From assembly GCA_900545015.1 (NCBI GenBank), contig UQXJ01000001.1, forward strand, positions 49,056 to 113,055: 64,000 nt of DNA, in the 5' to 3' direction. The stretch comes from an uncultured Mollicutes bacterium. Lineage in GTDB: Bacteria > Bacillota_I > Bacilli_A > RFN20 > CAG-826. Of this stretch, positions 52,312-62,591 are shown in pieces. The translations under genes and the position numbers were made by a program. Below the pieces are notes generated by a model. It saw only the letters and a list, made by a program, of their open reading frames with translations. It had not been told where the DNA came from and did no database searches. Numbering within the stretch: the stretch's first letter is position 1; each line of letters starts with the position of its first letter.

Positions 52312-54698
52312 TTTCTAATTTCTCCATTGAATTTTAAACTGATTATATCTCTAATCTTTTTGTCAACTGTATTGATTTCTTCATCTTTCAACGTTGCATC
52401 AAGTTTAGAAAGGAATACAGCAATAGCTATAGATTTATGATTTGGAAGAATATTAATTCCTTTATATATATCAAAAATCTTTATATCTTTAATAAGTGAA
52501 CTTGCTTTTTTGATTTCTTTTACTAAATCTTGGAATTTAATGTCATCTTTAATAACAAAAGCATAATCTCTTCTTACGCTTGGGAACCTTGAGAACTCAT
52601 TAAACTTAACTTGTGCAGTTTTTGTATTAAATAATACAGAAAGATTAATTTCCATAACTACAACATGTTCATTTTTCAATGAGAATTCTTTTTTAATTAA
52701 TGGATGAAGTTCACCAAGAACAGCAAGCAACTTACCATCTAAAAGCACTTTTGCACTTCTTCCAGGGTGAAATTCTTCATTTTCTTCAAGTTTATCAATT
52801 CTTACTCTTGAAGGCATGATGTTAAACATTTTTAAAATATTTTCCAAAACGCCTTTAGCATCGAAGAAGTTAACATCTCTGCCGATAAGGCTATCTTGTT
52901 CGTAAATTTTACCAACAAATCCTAAAACAAGATGTGATTCAAGAACTTTCTTTGTTTGAACTGGAGAAATTTCAAAAACTTTAAAATCTTCGTTATCGTG
53001 ATTTAAGTTATATTCGATATTTCTTAAACATGATGTTAAAAGATTCTTTCTAACGAATTTATGCTCTTCAGTGAGTGGATTTTTAATAACATATCCATTA
53101 TCTTTATTAAAATAATTGAATAAATTGTCATCTTTTTCATTAACTAATACATAAGAAAGAATTTCATCAAAACCATTATTAAGCAAATAATTTTCAATTA
53201 CTCTTTCTTTCTTTTCATTTGGTTTTAATCCTCCAACCGTAGTTTCCATGTATGGAAGTTCATTTTTAACCGAATCAAAACCATTATATCTAATAACTTC
53301 TTCGCTTAAATCAGCTTTCCCATCGACATCAATACGATATGAAGGTACTTCAACAAGCATTTTATCTTCATCAACCATATTAACTTTGAAATGTAATTTA
53401 GTTAAAGTATCAACAATAAGTTCCTTGCTGAAATCAGTACCTAATCTATTATTAATATAACTAACTGAGCAATTAATTAATTTTGGATCATGGTTTAAAG
53501 TGTCATACATTAAAGTTTTTGATTCTTTTTTACCATTTAAAATCTCTTTAATTAGTCTAGCAGCTAAATTTTCAACAAAATTTGCTTGTGAAGGGTTAAT
53601 TCCTTTAATAAAACGTTGAGATGAATCACTCATTAGTCCTAATCTTGTAACGGTTTTTCTAACTGATGCATGATTAAAATTAGCAACTTCGATTACAACA
53701 TTTTTTGTATCTTTAGTAACTTCAACATTCTTTAAGCCCATAACGCCAGCGATACAAACTGGTACATTATTAGATGTTACAACTAAATCGCCTTTTTGCA
53801 ATAAACATTTATTATCATCTAAAGCTATAACTTCTCCTTCAACATCATCTTTTACAATTAATTCATGTTTAGGTAATTTATCAAGATCATACATGTGAAT
53901 TGGTTGGCCGGTTAAAAGCATTACATAATTGCCGATATCAACAATATTATTAATTGATTTAATGCCTTGGCTTCTTAAAACTTCTTTTAACCATTTAGGT
54001 GATTCTTTTACTTTAATGTCTTCAATAACTTTTATAGCAAATTCTTCACATTTTGGAGTTTCACTTCCGACTATAAAATCAGCATCAAAAGTTCCATTTT
54101 CTTTCTCTTCAGGAATATTTACTTTTCTTGAAAATAAAGCAGCGATTTCTCTAGCTACATTATATAAAGAAAAGCAATCACTTCTATTTGCTAATAAGCT
54201 TAAATCTAAAACAACATCATCTAATCCTAAAAATTTTAAAACTTCTGTATTTCCAACTTCAGCATCAGCATCAAGTTCTTCAATTCCGCTAATTTGTTCA
54301 GGACGTAAATATTTAGAATCAACACCTAACTCATTTAATGCGCAAAGCATACCATTAGAGATTTGACCTCTAATTTCTCCTCTTTTAATTTCTTTATTGC
54401 CACATAAAACAGCACCAGGCTTAGCAACAATGACTTTTAAACCAACTCTAACATTAGGAGCACCACAAACAATATCTAAAATTTCATCACCAACATTGAC
54501 TTTACAAACATGTAAATGGTCACTATCTGGATGAGGTAAGCAAGAAATTACTTCGCCAATAACTAAATTTGTAGCATCAGCTACTTTTTTAATTTCTTCT
54601 ACTTCAATTCCACTAAAAGTAAGTCTTGATGCAATTTCTTCTGGTGTTAAATCACTTATATCAACATATTTAGAAATTTCTTTTAAACTAACTAACAT
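52308..54698 (-). CDS. pheT: phenylalanyl-tRNA synthetase beta subunit
   Basis: A 796-residue beta subunit. N-terminal EMAP/tRNA-binding domain (about 40-155; VIGEVISCLPHPDSDHLHVCKVNVG), B3/4 editing domain (about 205-380), B5 domain (about 400-470), catalytic-like core (about 490-680), and C-terminal FDX-ACB anticodon domain (about 700-796; FSRFPSVRRDYAFVIKDD). Full length. Starts after AGAGG and a short gap behind pheS. Confidence 0.96.
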   Translation of the reverse strand: MLVSLKEISKYVDISDLTPEEIASRLTFSGIEVEEIKKVADATNLVIGEVISCLPHPDSDHLHVCKVNVGDEILDIVCGAPNVRVGLKVIVAKPGAVLCGNKEIKRGEIRGQISNGMLCALNELGVDSKYLRPEQISGIEELDADAEVGNTEVLKFLGLDDVVLDLSLLANRSDCFSLYNVAREIAALFSRKVNIPEEKENGTFDADFIVGSETPKCEEFAIKVIEDIKVKESPKWLKEVLRSQGIKSINNIVDIGNYVMLLTGQPIHMYDLDKLPKHELIVKDDVEGEVIALDDNKCLLQKGDLVVTSNNVPVCIAGVMGLKNVEVTKDTKNVVIEVANFNHASVRKTVTRLGLMSDSSQRFIKGINPSQANFVENLAARLIKEILNGKKESKTLMYDTLNHDPKLINCSVSYINNRLGTDFSKELIVDTLTKLHFKVNMVDEDKMLVEVPSYRIDVDGKADLSEEVIRYNGFDSVKNELPYMETTVGGLKPNEKKERVIENYLLNNGFDEILSYVLVNEKDDNLFNYFNKDNGYVIKNPLTEEHKFVRKNLLTSCLRNIEYNLNHDNEDFKVFEISPVQTKKVLESHLVLGFVGKIYEQDSLIGRDVNFFDAKGVLENILKMFNIMPSRVRIDKLEENEEFHPGRSAKVLLDGKLLAVLGELHPLIKKEFSLKNEHVVVMEINLSVLFNTKTAQVKFNEFSRFPSVRRDYAFVIKDDIKFQDLVKEIKKASSLIKDIKIFDIYKGINILPNHKSIAIAVFLSKLDATLKDEEINTVDKKIRDIISLKFNGEIRK

Positions 54699-54702
54699 GA
54701 TA

Positions 54703-55746
54703 TTATTCCTCTACTTTCTTATTAAATTCTTCAATAAATCTAATATCAGATTGATAAAATCTACGAATATCGTCGATTCCATATCTAAGCATTGCAACAC
54801 GTTCAATACCAATTCCGAATGCATATCCACTATAAACGTCTGGATCATAGCCATTCATTCTTAAAACATTTGGGTGAACCATACCTGCACCTAGAATTTC
54901 AATCCAGCCAGTTCCTTTGCATGTTGAACAGCCTTTTCCATGACATGAAAAGCAAGAAATATCAACTTCAACACTTGGTTCTGTAAATGGAAAATAGCTA
55001 CTTCTAAATCTAACTTTCGCATCCTTAGCAAACATTTTTTGAGCAAATAACTCTAAAGTTGCCTTTAAGTTACCTAAATTAATGTTTTTATCAATAACCA
55101 ATCCTTCAACTTGAGCAAATTGATGTGAATGAGTCATATCATCGTTATCTCTTCTAAAAGTTTTACCAGGACAAATAATTTTAATAGGTTTTCCTTTTGC
55201 ATTTTGCATAACATGTGCTTGAACACTTGATGTATGTGAACGTAAAAGTAAATTATCGTCAATGTAGAGAGTATCTTGCATGTCTCTTGCTGGGTGTTCT
55301 CTTGGAATATTTAATAATTCAAAAACAAATTCATCTGTATCAACTTCTGGACCACTTTCAACTGTGTATCCCATGCCAACGAAGATATCTTCAATTTCTT
55401 TTTTAACTTTATAAAATGGGTTTTCACAACCAACTTTATAATTATTTCCAGGTAATGTGATATCGACTTTTTCTTTTTCAAGATCTTCTTTTAATTTTTG
55501 CTTTTTGAAAGCTTCTAATTTATTAGTTAATTCGCTTTCAATAGCATTTCTTGCTTGATTATATGCTTCTCCAAAACTTTTTTTATCTGTTGCTTCTCTA
55601 ATTTTTCCCATTAATAAAGAAAATTCACCTTTTTTTGATAAATACTTATTCTTTAATTCAGTTAATTCATCAATAGAATTTGCTTTAGTAATACATTCAA
55701 GAATTTTATCTTTTAATTCTTTAAAAATATTTTTATATTCTTCCAT
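54703..55746 (-). CDS. pheS: phenylalanyl-tRNA synthetase alpha subunit
   Basis: A 347-residue class II catalytic subunit. N-terminal coiled-coil (about 1-85) for tRNA-Phe, then the class II core: PGNNYKVGCENPFYKVKKEIEDIF, FELLNIPREHPARDMQDT, LLRSHTSSVQ, GKTFRRDNDDMTHSHQF (motif 2), and GYAFGIGIERVAMLRYGI (motif 3). ATG 55746 is chosen because GGAGG is nine bases upstream; the longer reading runs into the T-box. Controlled by the T-box leader upstream. Confidence 0.97.
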   Translation of the reverse strand: MEEYKNIFKELKDKILECITKANSIDELTELKNKYLSKKGEFSLLMGKIREATDKKSFGEAYNQARNAIESELTNKLEAFKKQKLKEDLEKEKVDITLPGNNYKVGCENPFYKVKKEIEDIFVGMGYTVESGPEVDTDEFVFELLNIPREHPARDMQDTLYIDDNLLLRSHTSSVQAHVMQNAKGKPIKIICPGKTFRRDNDDMTHSHQFAQVEGLVIDKNINLGNLKATLELFAQKMFAKDAKVRFRSSYFPFTEPSVEVDISCFSCHGKGCSTCKGTGWIEILGAGMVHPNVLRMNGYDPDVYSGYAFGIGIERVAMLRYGIDDIRRFYQSDIRFIEEFNKKVEE

Positions 55747-55975
55747 AAATCCTCCAATAAACAAAAAAGAATTAGGTTTAGGAACGAATAAATCGCGGTA
55801 CCATCCTAATTCTTTTGTTAAAAGCACTTAATTAAAACTTTATCGTAAGTCAAACGGGTTCATCAAACCAGCTCCAAGGTGAATTCATTAATCTTACTAG
55901 AAGTATTTTCACTTTATTACTTCTCCCTAAATAGTAGAGGATTAATTACTACTCCTTTTCATCGCCATAAGAATT
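55747..55975 (-). promoter_or_regulatory. T-box riboswitch leader of pheS (Phe specifier UUC)
   Basis: T-box core AGGATGGTACCGCG lies at 55794-55807 (minus). The terminator arms GAATTAGG/CCTAATTC are at 55805-55812 and 55769-55776 with a T-run after, and overlap the antiterminator side. The candidate specifier is TTC (complement of 55881-55883), a Phe codon in the context GAATTCACC. The leader fills the gap between the lipoprotein stop and pheS. Confidence 0.92.
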
Positions 55976-56008
55976 TTAACACTTCTTATTTTATTTTAAA
56001 ATTAATAC

Positions 56009-59000
56009 TTATAAAGTTTTCATTAAAACATCAATTGGGTTTGTATCTCCAAACACTGCAAGTCCTAAATAATCTTCATTATTAGGATTGTCAACATTCC
56101 CAGCATATATTGCGTTATCTTTATTTGCATCATCAACGCTAATATAAACTGTTTGTGGATCGCCTAATTTCCCGTTTTCATAGAAACAAACTCTATAAAT
56201 AATGAAATTAAATTTTGTTAAAATCGACCCACCTGAAGTTGGATAACTTGGTGTAAATGAAGGTGCATATTCAAATTGTTTCTTAACAATTTTTCCATCT
56301 TTACCTTTATAGAATAAGAATTTATTGCCATTAACATCTTCAATGTGTCTATAGGCGGATAAATGATCGGTTGGCGTGTTAAGTTTTTCCCATAAATCAG
56401 GGAAATCATCCTTTTTAATATCAACTCTAGCTTGTGGCATCATGAGTTCAAATGGTTTATCAACTTCAGCGCCTATTTTATCTGATGAAATCGTTCCATC
56501 ACCTTCTTTATAAACGAATTTATATTTATTTCCGTTATAAGAATATTTTTCCTTTAAAACACCAAAACTATAATTTGCTGTCTTATTGTAATTTAATGAA
56601 TATGTATTTCCATTAACACTTTGTTGCCAAATTCCATTAATCAAGAAATAGTAACAAGAATTATTAATGCATGTTCCTTTATATAAATATGTTGCATACG
56701 CCCATGCCTTTTGATTTCCTAAATAAATATAACCAGATTTTTTACTTGATGTTACTTCTTTTACAATTTGCTTGTTTTCCCAATCAACATCTAGAAGTTT
56801 ATCTTCTGTAACATATTTAAATGTCGTTCCATCAGTTGTGAAAATATATTTTTTAGTCAAATCTTCAGCAACATGCTTATCTTCATCATATTTTTCAACT
56901 AAATTATATGTATTATTGAAATAAGCAAAGTATAAATTGCCTACTTTCGATTTCAAAGTATATCCATAATCAAATAAAGATACATTTATCCATTTTTTAC
57001 TACTATAAACATAATTTTCACCAGTTTTAGCTACTTTAAATATTGCTTTAGTCGTAGATAAATCAATGAAATTTCCTTCCATTAATCCGCTGCCATCAAC
57101 ACGAATAAATAGTTTCTCACCACTCTTATATGTTCCATCAGCATTTATCGTACTAACTTCGTTCCAAGAATATTTATTATTTAAATCTTTGCTTAATACA
57201 ACTGTTGAAGAAATTACTTCTCCATCATAAACATTAAATGATGAAATTGTTTTATTATCTTGAAGAACATCAGTTGTAATTTCACTTCCATTTTCAGCTT
57301 TCCAATATTGATTAGAACTATCATAATGAGCTAAAACTTTATTATCATTAGTATTTAATGAACCACTCTTAGCATCATTTAAATATTCATAATAATATCC
57401 ATTTTCAAATTTATATAAATGTTTATTGAATTTATTTTCTTGACCAACAAATGAATTAAATGAAACAAGCATTGTGTCTAAAACACTAGCATTTAATTCT
57501 TTCACAGTTCCTTTGAAATTATATGAAGAATCAAATTTATTAATTTGTTCCTTAACATTTAAATAAGCAGTTTCATTTAAATAATATTTACCAATAAGTG
57601 TAATATTTTTAGCATCACCTACTTTTTCAATTTTATTTTGAATTTTCAAAGAATTAGGATCTTTTACATAAATTGAAGAATTATCTTCAAGATAAAGTGA
57701 ATTAATTGCTGAATTTCCTGATTCAAAAGTAAGTTTAATACCATTTGTTGCTGTAATTGAATCAGCAACTAGTGATAATGAATCGTTAAAAACTTCAAAT
57801 GGATTCGTTTTTAAATCATAATTTGTGACATCTTGTGTATAACTCGAGTCATCTTTAATTGCAAATAGTGTAACATTATTAATTTTTGCATTTTTGGATG
57901 TAATTTTAAGTGTTTTGTTATTTAAAACTACTTCACCTTCGCTAATTTGAATTAATGAATTTTTATCATTTCCAATGAAATCAATATTATTTTCATTAAC
58001 AAAGCCTTTTCCAAAATATTCAATAATAGAACTTAATTTTCCACCGCTTTGAATAGTTGTTTGAACTTTTAAACTTGAGAAGCTATAAGAATTAAATAAA
58101 GAAACTCCATTTTCTGATTTTTTATCTAAGTCATCAAAATTTGTATAATCGTTTACAGTAAAATTAGTGAAAAGTGTTCCTCCATTTTCGACAGTGATAC
58201 CTAAATTTTTATTTGTGCTATCGTAAATTAAGCCGTTTCCAATTAATTTGCCACCTTTTTTAACAGTGATTTTATGTCCATTTAAATCAATCGCACTAAA
58301 TTCACCATTTATTGCGCCAGTTCCGCTATTTGTAAAGCCGATTTGAGCACCAAGAATAACTTCACCTTCAATAATTAAGTCTCTATCAAGTTTTAATGTT
58401 ATTGTTGCATCATTATTACTTATATCATTTCCTTTAACGCCATTAAAAGTGTTGAGAGTTCTGGCTTCTGACACCATCATGCTTACTTTTTTGTATGGTA
58501 AATATAACTTTTTGCCTTTTGCAATATTACTTATAGATGATTGAATTACAAATTTCTTTTTTTCATCTTCTTTTAAAGCAATTTGATAGAAAGGATTGAT
58601 TGTATCATAATGCTTAAAGCCTTCGTCTAGAGTTTCAAACGTTTTATTAACATCGTTAATATCGCTATAGACTTTAAATGCACTTTCAATATCTTTAGAA
58701 GTCTTCAAACTAGTTGTTTCGAACGGAAATCCTTCGATATTTTTATTACTATAGTCTTGGAAATAAATGTTTTTAATTGTTGTGTTTCCAAAAGATGGCA
58801 TAACATTAATTTCAATTTTATTATCGTCTCTTCCGAATTTAAAAGTAGGCGAACCAAAATCGATTGTATCAAAAGCTTTTTCTTCTGTTTTAGTTGTTGC
58901 TTCAACATATGTTTTAGGAATATAAAGATTTTCTAAATCAAGGTTAGAAAAAGAATTAAATTGAATATGTTGAAGTGAAGAAGGCAAATAAATATTTTTA

Positions 59001-60049
59001 ATTTTGCTTTTTGAAACACCATTTTCATCTCTTTTAGCCCCAAAAGCACAAAAACCAACAGTACTTATTCCTTCGCCAATTCTAAGTGTTTCAACACTAT
59101 TAATTGCAGGTTCAAAATCGCTTTCTTTAAATTGCCCAGATGACGCAACGCTTATTAAATTAACAAAATAGCCAAGTGGTCCAATAACAACTTTATTAGG
59201 CTTCGTTTTTTCATTAGTTTGATGAAATCCATTAATATATAAATCTGAAGGCATTCTTTGCGTTCCAGTTTCATCTTTAATTCCAACTGTTTTCTTATAG
59301 TTATTAAATAATAAATTACTAAAATTGAAACATGTATTAACGCCATCAAATTTATCTTGTTCAAGAACTTTTTTAATAATTAAATAAAAATCGCTACGAG
59401 CAAAAGATAAATCGTATCCAGTGAAGTTTAACATATCACCTGTATAATCTTTTGCACCCTCGAGATTGATAGAAAAATCACTTATATAAAAGAAATTTGG
59501 ATCGTATCCAATTACGTTTGATGTATCAGGAATAGTTCCATCGCTTAAAACCATGGAATATGAATTTACAAGTTCTTCTTTCGCTTCATCGTATTCGTTT
59601 AAGATAAAAGGTGGCTCTTTTAATAGTTTTTGGATACTAAACGAATAATTTCCAGAAGAATCTTTTGTAAGATAGTTGCCAATTTCTACATCATCAAGAT
59701 AGCCATCTCCTTCAGAATCAACAACACGCATAGGTAAATTACCTAAGTCGACATAATATCTATTTGGATTTTCGCTGAAAGAAAAATTAGAAATATTTAA
59801 TTGCCCAAGATAAATTATTTTAGGAGAATTTAACTTCTCATCCCACTTAACAAGTGTTCCTTTTAAGGTTGAAATGTCAAAATAAAATAACCCTTTTTTC
59901 TCATATCCAGGATTGTTTTCATAATATTTATTGAAAGCACTTAAACCTGCACTTTTATATTTTTCATATGGATCTTTTGTGTATTTGCAGCTTGAAATTA
60001 GTAATGCAACTCCAACTAAGCTAAGAGAAAGAACTATTTTTTTATTCAT
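56009..60049 (-). CDS. large surface lipoprotein with LRR_5-like and beta-helix-like regions
   Basis: A 1346-residue exported lipoprotein. Signal: MNKKIVLSLSLVGVALLISSC, lipid-anchored at Cys21. Residues 111-120 (DSEGDGYLDD) form an EF-hand/dockerin-like calcium loop. A segment with ETLRIGEGISTVGFCAFGA, then IYLPSSLQHIQFNSFSNLDLENLYIPKTY resembles BspA-type leucine-rich repeats (LRR_5). A central part (about 560-800) rich in alternating Gly/Val/Asn with IDLNGHKITVKKGGKLIGNG suggests a right-handed beta-helix. The rest has repeated Tyr/Trp strands (YKG, KYVYKEG). No membrane anchor at the C-terminus. It follows the RNA methyltransferase by 13 bases with GGAG. Likely surface adhesion or sensing; function is inferred. 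Confidence 0.85.
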   Translation of the reverse strand: MNKKIVLSLSLVGVALLISSCKYTKDPYEKYKSAGLSAFNKYYENNPGYEKKGLFYFDISTLKGTLVKWDEKLNSPKIIYLGQLNISNFSFSENPNRYYVDLGNLPMRVVDSEGDGYLDDVEIGNYLTKDSSGNYSFSIQKLLKEPPFILNEYDEAKEELVNSYSMVLSDGTIPDTSNVIGYDPNFFYISDFSINLEGAKDYTGDMLNFTGYDLSFARSDFYLIIKKVLEQDKFDGVNTCFNFSNLLFNNYKKTVGIKDETGTQRMPSDLYINGFHQTNEKTKPNKVVIGPLGYFVNLISVASSGQFKESDFEPAINSVETLRIGEGISTVGFCAFGAKRDENGVSKSKIKNIYLPSSLQHIQFNSFSNLDLENLYIPKTYVEATTKTEEKAFDTIDFGSPTFKFGRDDNKIEINVMPSFGNTTIKNIYFQDYSNKNIEGFPFETTSLKTSKDIESAFKVYSDINDVNKTFETLDEGFKHYDTINPFYQIALKEDEKKKFVIQSSISNIAKGKKLYLPYKKVSMMVSEARTLNTFNGVKGNDISNNDATITLKLDRDLIIEGEVILGAQIGFTNSGTGAINGEFSAIDLNGHKITVKKGGKLIGNGLIYDSTNKNLGITVENGGTLFTNFTVNDYTNFDDLDKKSENGVSLFNSYSFSSLKVQTTIQSGGKLSSIIEYFGKGFVNENNIDFIGNDKNSLIQISEGEVVLNNKTLKITSKNAKINNVTLFAIKDDSSYTQDVTNYDLKTNPFEVFNDSLSLVADSITATNGIKLTFESGNSAINSLYLEDNSSIYVKDPNSLKIQNKIEKVGDAKNITLIGKYYLNETAYLNVKEQINKFDSSYNFKGTVKELNASVLDTMLVSFNSFVGQENKFNKHLYKFENGYYYEYLNDAKSGSLNTNDNKVLAHYDSSNQYWKAENGSEITTDVLQDNKTISSFNVYDGEVISSTVVLSKDLNNKYSWNEVSTINADGTYKSGEKLFIRVDGSGLMEGNFIDLSTTKAIFKVAKTGENYVYSSKKWINVSLFDYGYTLKSKVGNLYFAYFNNTYNLVEKYDEDKHVAEDLTKKYIFTTDGTTFKYVTEDKLLDVDWENKQIVKEVTSSKKSGYIYLGNQKAWAYATYLYKGTCINNSCYYFLINGIWQQSVNGNTYSLNYNKTANYSFGVLKEKYSYNGNKYKFVYKEGDGTISSDKIGAEVDKPFELMMPQARVDIKKDDFPDLWEKLNTPTDHLSAYRHIEDVNGNKFLFYKGKDGKIVKKQFEYAPSFTPSYPTSGGSILTKFNFIIYRVCFYENGKLGDPQTVYISVDDANKDNAIYAGNVDNPNNEDYLGLAVFGDTNPIDVLMKTL

Positions 60050-60062
60050 TTTCTAGTCTCCT

Positions 60063-60797
60063 TTATCTTCTACTGGCTTTATACATAACTATTCCACCAG
60101 CAACACCTACATTTAAACTATCAATGTTCGACATTTCGATTTTAACAACGTAGTCACTTAGAGAAAGAATATCTTTAGATATTCCTTGTCCTTCGTTACC
60201 TAAAATTATCGCATATTTTACGTTTTTCATAAAGTTAAATTTGTCTAACTCAATAGTATTTGAAGATAGCGCTGTAGAGACAACTTTATACCCATTTTTC
60301 TTAAGATTTTTAAGTGTATTTGTATCTCCATCAATAGCATTGATTCTAAAAATAGATCCTTGTGATGATTGAATAGTTTTAAATCCATATCTATATGCAC
60401 AGCCTTTAGTTAAAATTACATCAGTAATTCCAAAAGAAAGTGCTGTACGTAGTAATGTCCCAACGTTTCCAGGATCTTGCACATCATCAAGGAATAAAAC
60501 GATATCATTATTAATTTCCTTTTCTTTAGGAGAATTGCAAATTGCAAGTAGATTTCTAGAACTTTTATTTTGAGAAATTTTATCCATCAAATCTTGTGGA
60601 ATTAAATAACAATTGTTGTATATGTCACAAAAATGTTTTTCAGTAGTGAAAATAGTATCAATATACTGTTCTGCCATTTCAATTAAATGTTCTGATTCAA
60701 TCAAAAATTTACCTTCTTCTTTAGAAAATTTAGTATTTTGCAACTTTAAAGCATATTTTATGAGTTTATTGTCTTTGCTTTTAATCTCTTTAATCAT
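60063..60797 (-). CDS. TrmH/SpoU-family RNA 2'-O-methyltransferase
   Basis: A 244-residue SPOUT methyltransferase. N-terminal substrate-binding part (L30e-like, about 1-95), then motifs I-III: LFLDDVQDPGNVGTLLRTA, ILGNEGQGISKDI and MSNIDSLNVGVAGGIVMYKA. It probably methylates a ribose in tRNA or 23S rRNA; the target is not certain. In Bacillota a similar ysgA-type gene often lies upstream of pheS, which fits this position. It overlaps the YgjP-like gene by an ATGA. Confidence 0.9.
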   Translation of the reverse strand: MIKEIKSKDNKLIKYALKLQNTKFSKEEGKFLIESEHLIEMAEQYIDTIFTTEKHFCDIYNNCYLIPQDLMDKISQNKSSRNLLAICNSPKEKEINNDIVLFLDDVQDPGNVGTLLRTALSFGITDVILTKGCAYRYGFKTIQSSQGSIFRINAIDGDTNTLKNLKKNGYKVVSTALSSNTIELDKFNFMKNVKYAIILGNEGQGISKDILSLSDYVVKIEMSNIDSLNVGVAGGIVMYKASRR

Positions 60798-61456
60798 CTG
60801 TGCTGTCCCTTTTTAAGTTTCTTATCTACTTCTTTATAATTTGGAAAATATTTATATACTACATTATAAAAATTTTTAGAATGATTTTGTTCATACTCGT
60901 GAGCCAATTCATGTACTATTACTGAATCAATAATTTCTGGTGAATAATGAATCAACATAGCGTTATAAACTATCCTCTTTTTTTTATGATAATTGATACC
61001 AAACGTAGCCTTTTTCCATACAACATTATATGAATAATTTGCATCAATATTCATCATTTTTCTATACATTTCACTTCTTTCAGTTAAATATGATAAGAAG
61101 CTTTTCTTAACTTTTTTATAGAAGTCTTCTTTACCAGTAAATAAAAAATATTTTCCAAAAACTTTTATGAATCCATCGCTAAATGGTTGATACTCACCAA
61201 AAATATAGATTCCATTTTCATCTATATCTTCTTCTTTAAATGCTTCATCACCTTTCTTTTTGTTTCTTCTAATGAAATCAGGCAGCAAAACATTTAATAC
61301 TTCTAGCAATCTTTTTTCACTAATTCTAGAAGGAGAGTTGACATAAAAAACGCCTCCCAAATAGCGAGCAGAGACAGTTCTTCTTCTTAATGAATATTTC
61401 ATCTCTACTTTATAAGTTTCATTATTAATATCTATCGTATATTCGTTTTTTAACAT
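60794..61456 (-). CDS. YgjP-like zinc metallopeptidase-domain protein (DUF45)
   Basis: A 220-residue DUF45 protein. The signature HELAHEYEQNHSKNFYNVVYKYFPNYKEVDKKLK (about 180-215) holds the HExxH zinc site and the downstream conserved His in the H-S-K-x-F-Y-x-V-V motif. The N-terminus is YTIDINNETYKVEMKYSLRRRTVSARYLGG, typical of this family. No signal peptide. No substrate is established. It ends in TGA, overlapping the next ATG. Confidence 0.88.
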   Translation of the reverse strand: MLKNEYTIDINNETYKVEMKYSLRRRTVSARYLGGVFYVNSPSRISEKRLLEVLNVLLPDFIRRNKKKGDEAFKEEDIDENGIYIFGEYQPFSDGFIKVFGKYFLFTGKEDFYKKVKKSFLSYLTERSEMYRKMMNIDANYSYNVVWKKATFGINYHKKKRIVYNAMLIHYSPEIIDSVIVHELAHEYEQNHSKNFYNVVYKYFPNYKEVDKKLKKGQHR

Positions 61457-61510
61457 AGATTAATTATAAGTATATCTATATAATAGTTAAAGTTAAAAAA
61501 GGAAGAAAGT

Positions 61511-61990
61511 ATGGAAACTATTTTAGTAAGTGCTTGTCTACTAGGAGACAACTGCAAATATAACGGTGGAAATAACTATAGCAAGAAAGTTGAATTGCTT
61601 AAAGAACGCTATAATATTGTCCCAATCTGCCCAGAAGTATTTGGTGGATTAAAAACACCTAGAGTACCAAGCGAAATCAAAGACGATGCAGTAATTAGCA
61701 AAAATGGCAAAGATGTTACATTCAATTTCAATGAAGGTGCACATAAAGTTATTAATATTGTTAACTTCTTGCATATTAAAAAAGCTGTTTTAATGGAAAG
61801 ATCGCCATCTTGTGGTGTACATCAAATTTATAATGGCAAATTCAATGGAACTTTAATTAATGGTATGGGTTACACTTCACGTTTATTAAAGGCAAAAGGT
61901 GTTCAATTATATACAATTGATGAAATTGATGAATTAATTGAAGATAAGAAAGAAAATAATAGCAATGAAAATAAAGAATCTAATTTATAA
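61511..61990 (+). CDS. DUF523 family protein (possible thiouracil desulfurase-like)
   Basis: A 159-residue protein of the DUF523 family, also called YbbK. Conserved cysteines are in VSACLLGDNCKYNGG, PICPEVFGGLKTPR and ERSPSCGVHQIYNG; in characterised homologues (TudS) three Cys bind an iron-sulfur cluster and the enzyme removes sulfur from thiouracil. Whether this member does that is not known. Ribosome site GGAAGAAAG precedes ATG 61511. Its 3' end overlaps the ECF gene by 26 bases. Confidence 0.85.
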   Translation: METILVSACLLGDNCKYNGGNNYSKKVELLKERYNIVPICPEVFGGLKTPRVPSEIKDDAVISKNGKDVTFNFNEGAHKVINIVNFLHIKKAVLMERSPSCGVHQIYNGKFNGTLINGMGYTSRLLKAKGVQLYTIDEIDELIEDKKENNSNENKESNL

Positions 61991-62522
61991 AATAAGTTTT
62001 ACTGCTATTATCGCTGCACTTGTATTTGTAGCAACAGTATTTATTTCAATCCCATATGCTGGTGGAGCAGGTTATTTCAATCTAAGTGATGGGTTAATTA
62101 TCTTCTCAACAATTTATTTTGGACCAATCGTTGGAATATTTGGTGGAATTATTGGTACTTCTTTAGGCGATTTATATGCTGGATATGCAAACTGCATACC
62201 ATTTACAATATTAGCTAAAGGATTAGAAGGATTAGTGTGTTTCTTACTCTACTCATTCTTAAAAGATAAAAAATACTTAAATTATTTAGCATTTATAATT
62301 CCTCCAATCTTCATGGTTGCTTCTTATATTCCTTATTATTTAATTTATGATGATGGGCAAGGAGTTTTAGCCTTAATATCTTCATGTTATGACTTAATTC
62401 AAGGTTTATCTGGAATTATTGTTGCAATTAGCTTATACACTGTATTTAAGAAAATCACTCTACCAAGTGGTTTTAAAAAGGAAGAATTGCATTTAAAACT
62501 TAAAACAAAAACTACAAAATAA
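61965..62522 (+). CDS. ECF transporter S component
   Basis: A 185-residue polytopic membrane protein with about five or six hydrophobic segments. The N-terminus KISFTAIIAALVFVATVFISIPYAGGAGYFNLSDG and GPIVGIFGGIIGTSLGDLYAGYANCIPFTILAKGLEG match vitamin-type ECF S components (PF07155/DUF1393 group). It would capture a vitamin and use a shared EcfAAT module elsewhere. The vitamin cannot be told. I chose ATG 61965, which aligns with the first membrane segment; a start nine codons earlier is possible. Confidence 0.85.
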   Translation: MKIKNLIYKISFTAIIAALVFVATVFISIPYAGGAGYFNLSDGLIIFSTIYFGPIVGIFGGIIGTSLGDLYAGYANCIPFTILAKGLEGLVCFLLYSFLKDKKYLNYLAFIIPPIFMVASYIPYYLIYDDGQGVLALISSCYDLIQGLSGIIVAISLYTVFKKITLPSGFKKEELHLKLKTKTTK

Positions 62523-62552
62523 AAAACCTTTAGTATTTTGATAAAAGAATTA

Positions 62553-62581
62553 TTGAATTTTTTCGCTTTTTATCATAATAT
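62553..62581 (+). promoter_or_regulatory. promoter of tRNA-Arg
   Basis: TTGAAT (62553-62558), 17-bp spacer, TAATAT (62576-62581). The predicted start is near 62588, four bases before the tRNA. Confidence 0.75.
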
Positions 62582-62591
62582 TAATGGGCTT

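Noticed and set aside
53929..54366. 145-codon open frame on the plus strand
   Set aside because: Antisense to pheT, no ribosome site; coding shadow.
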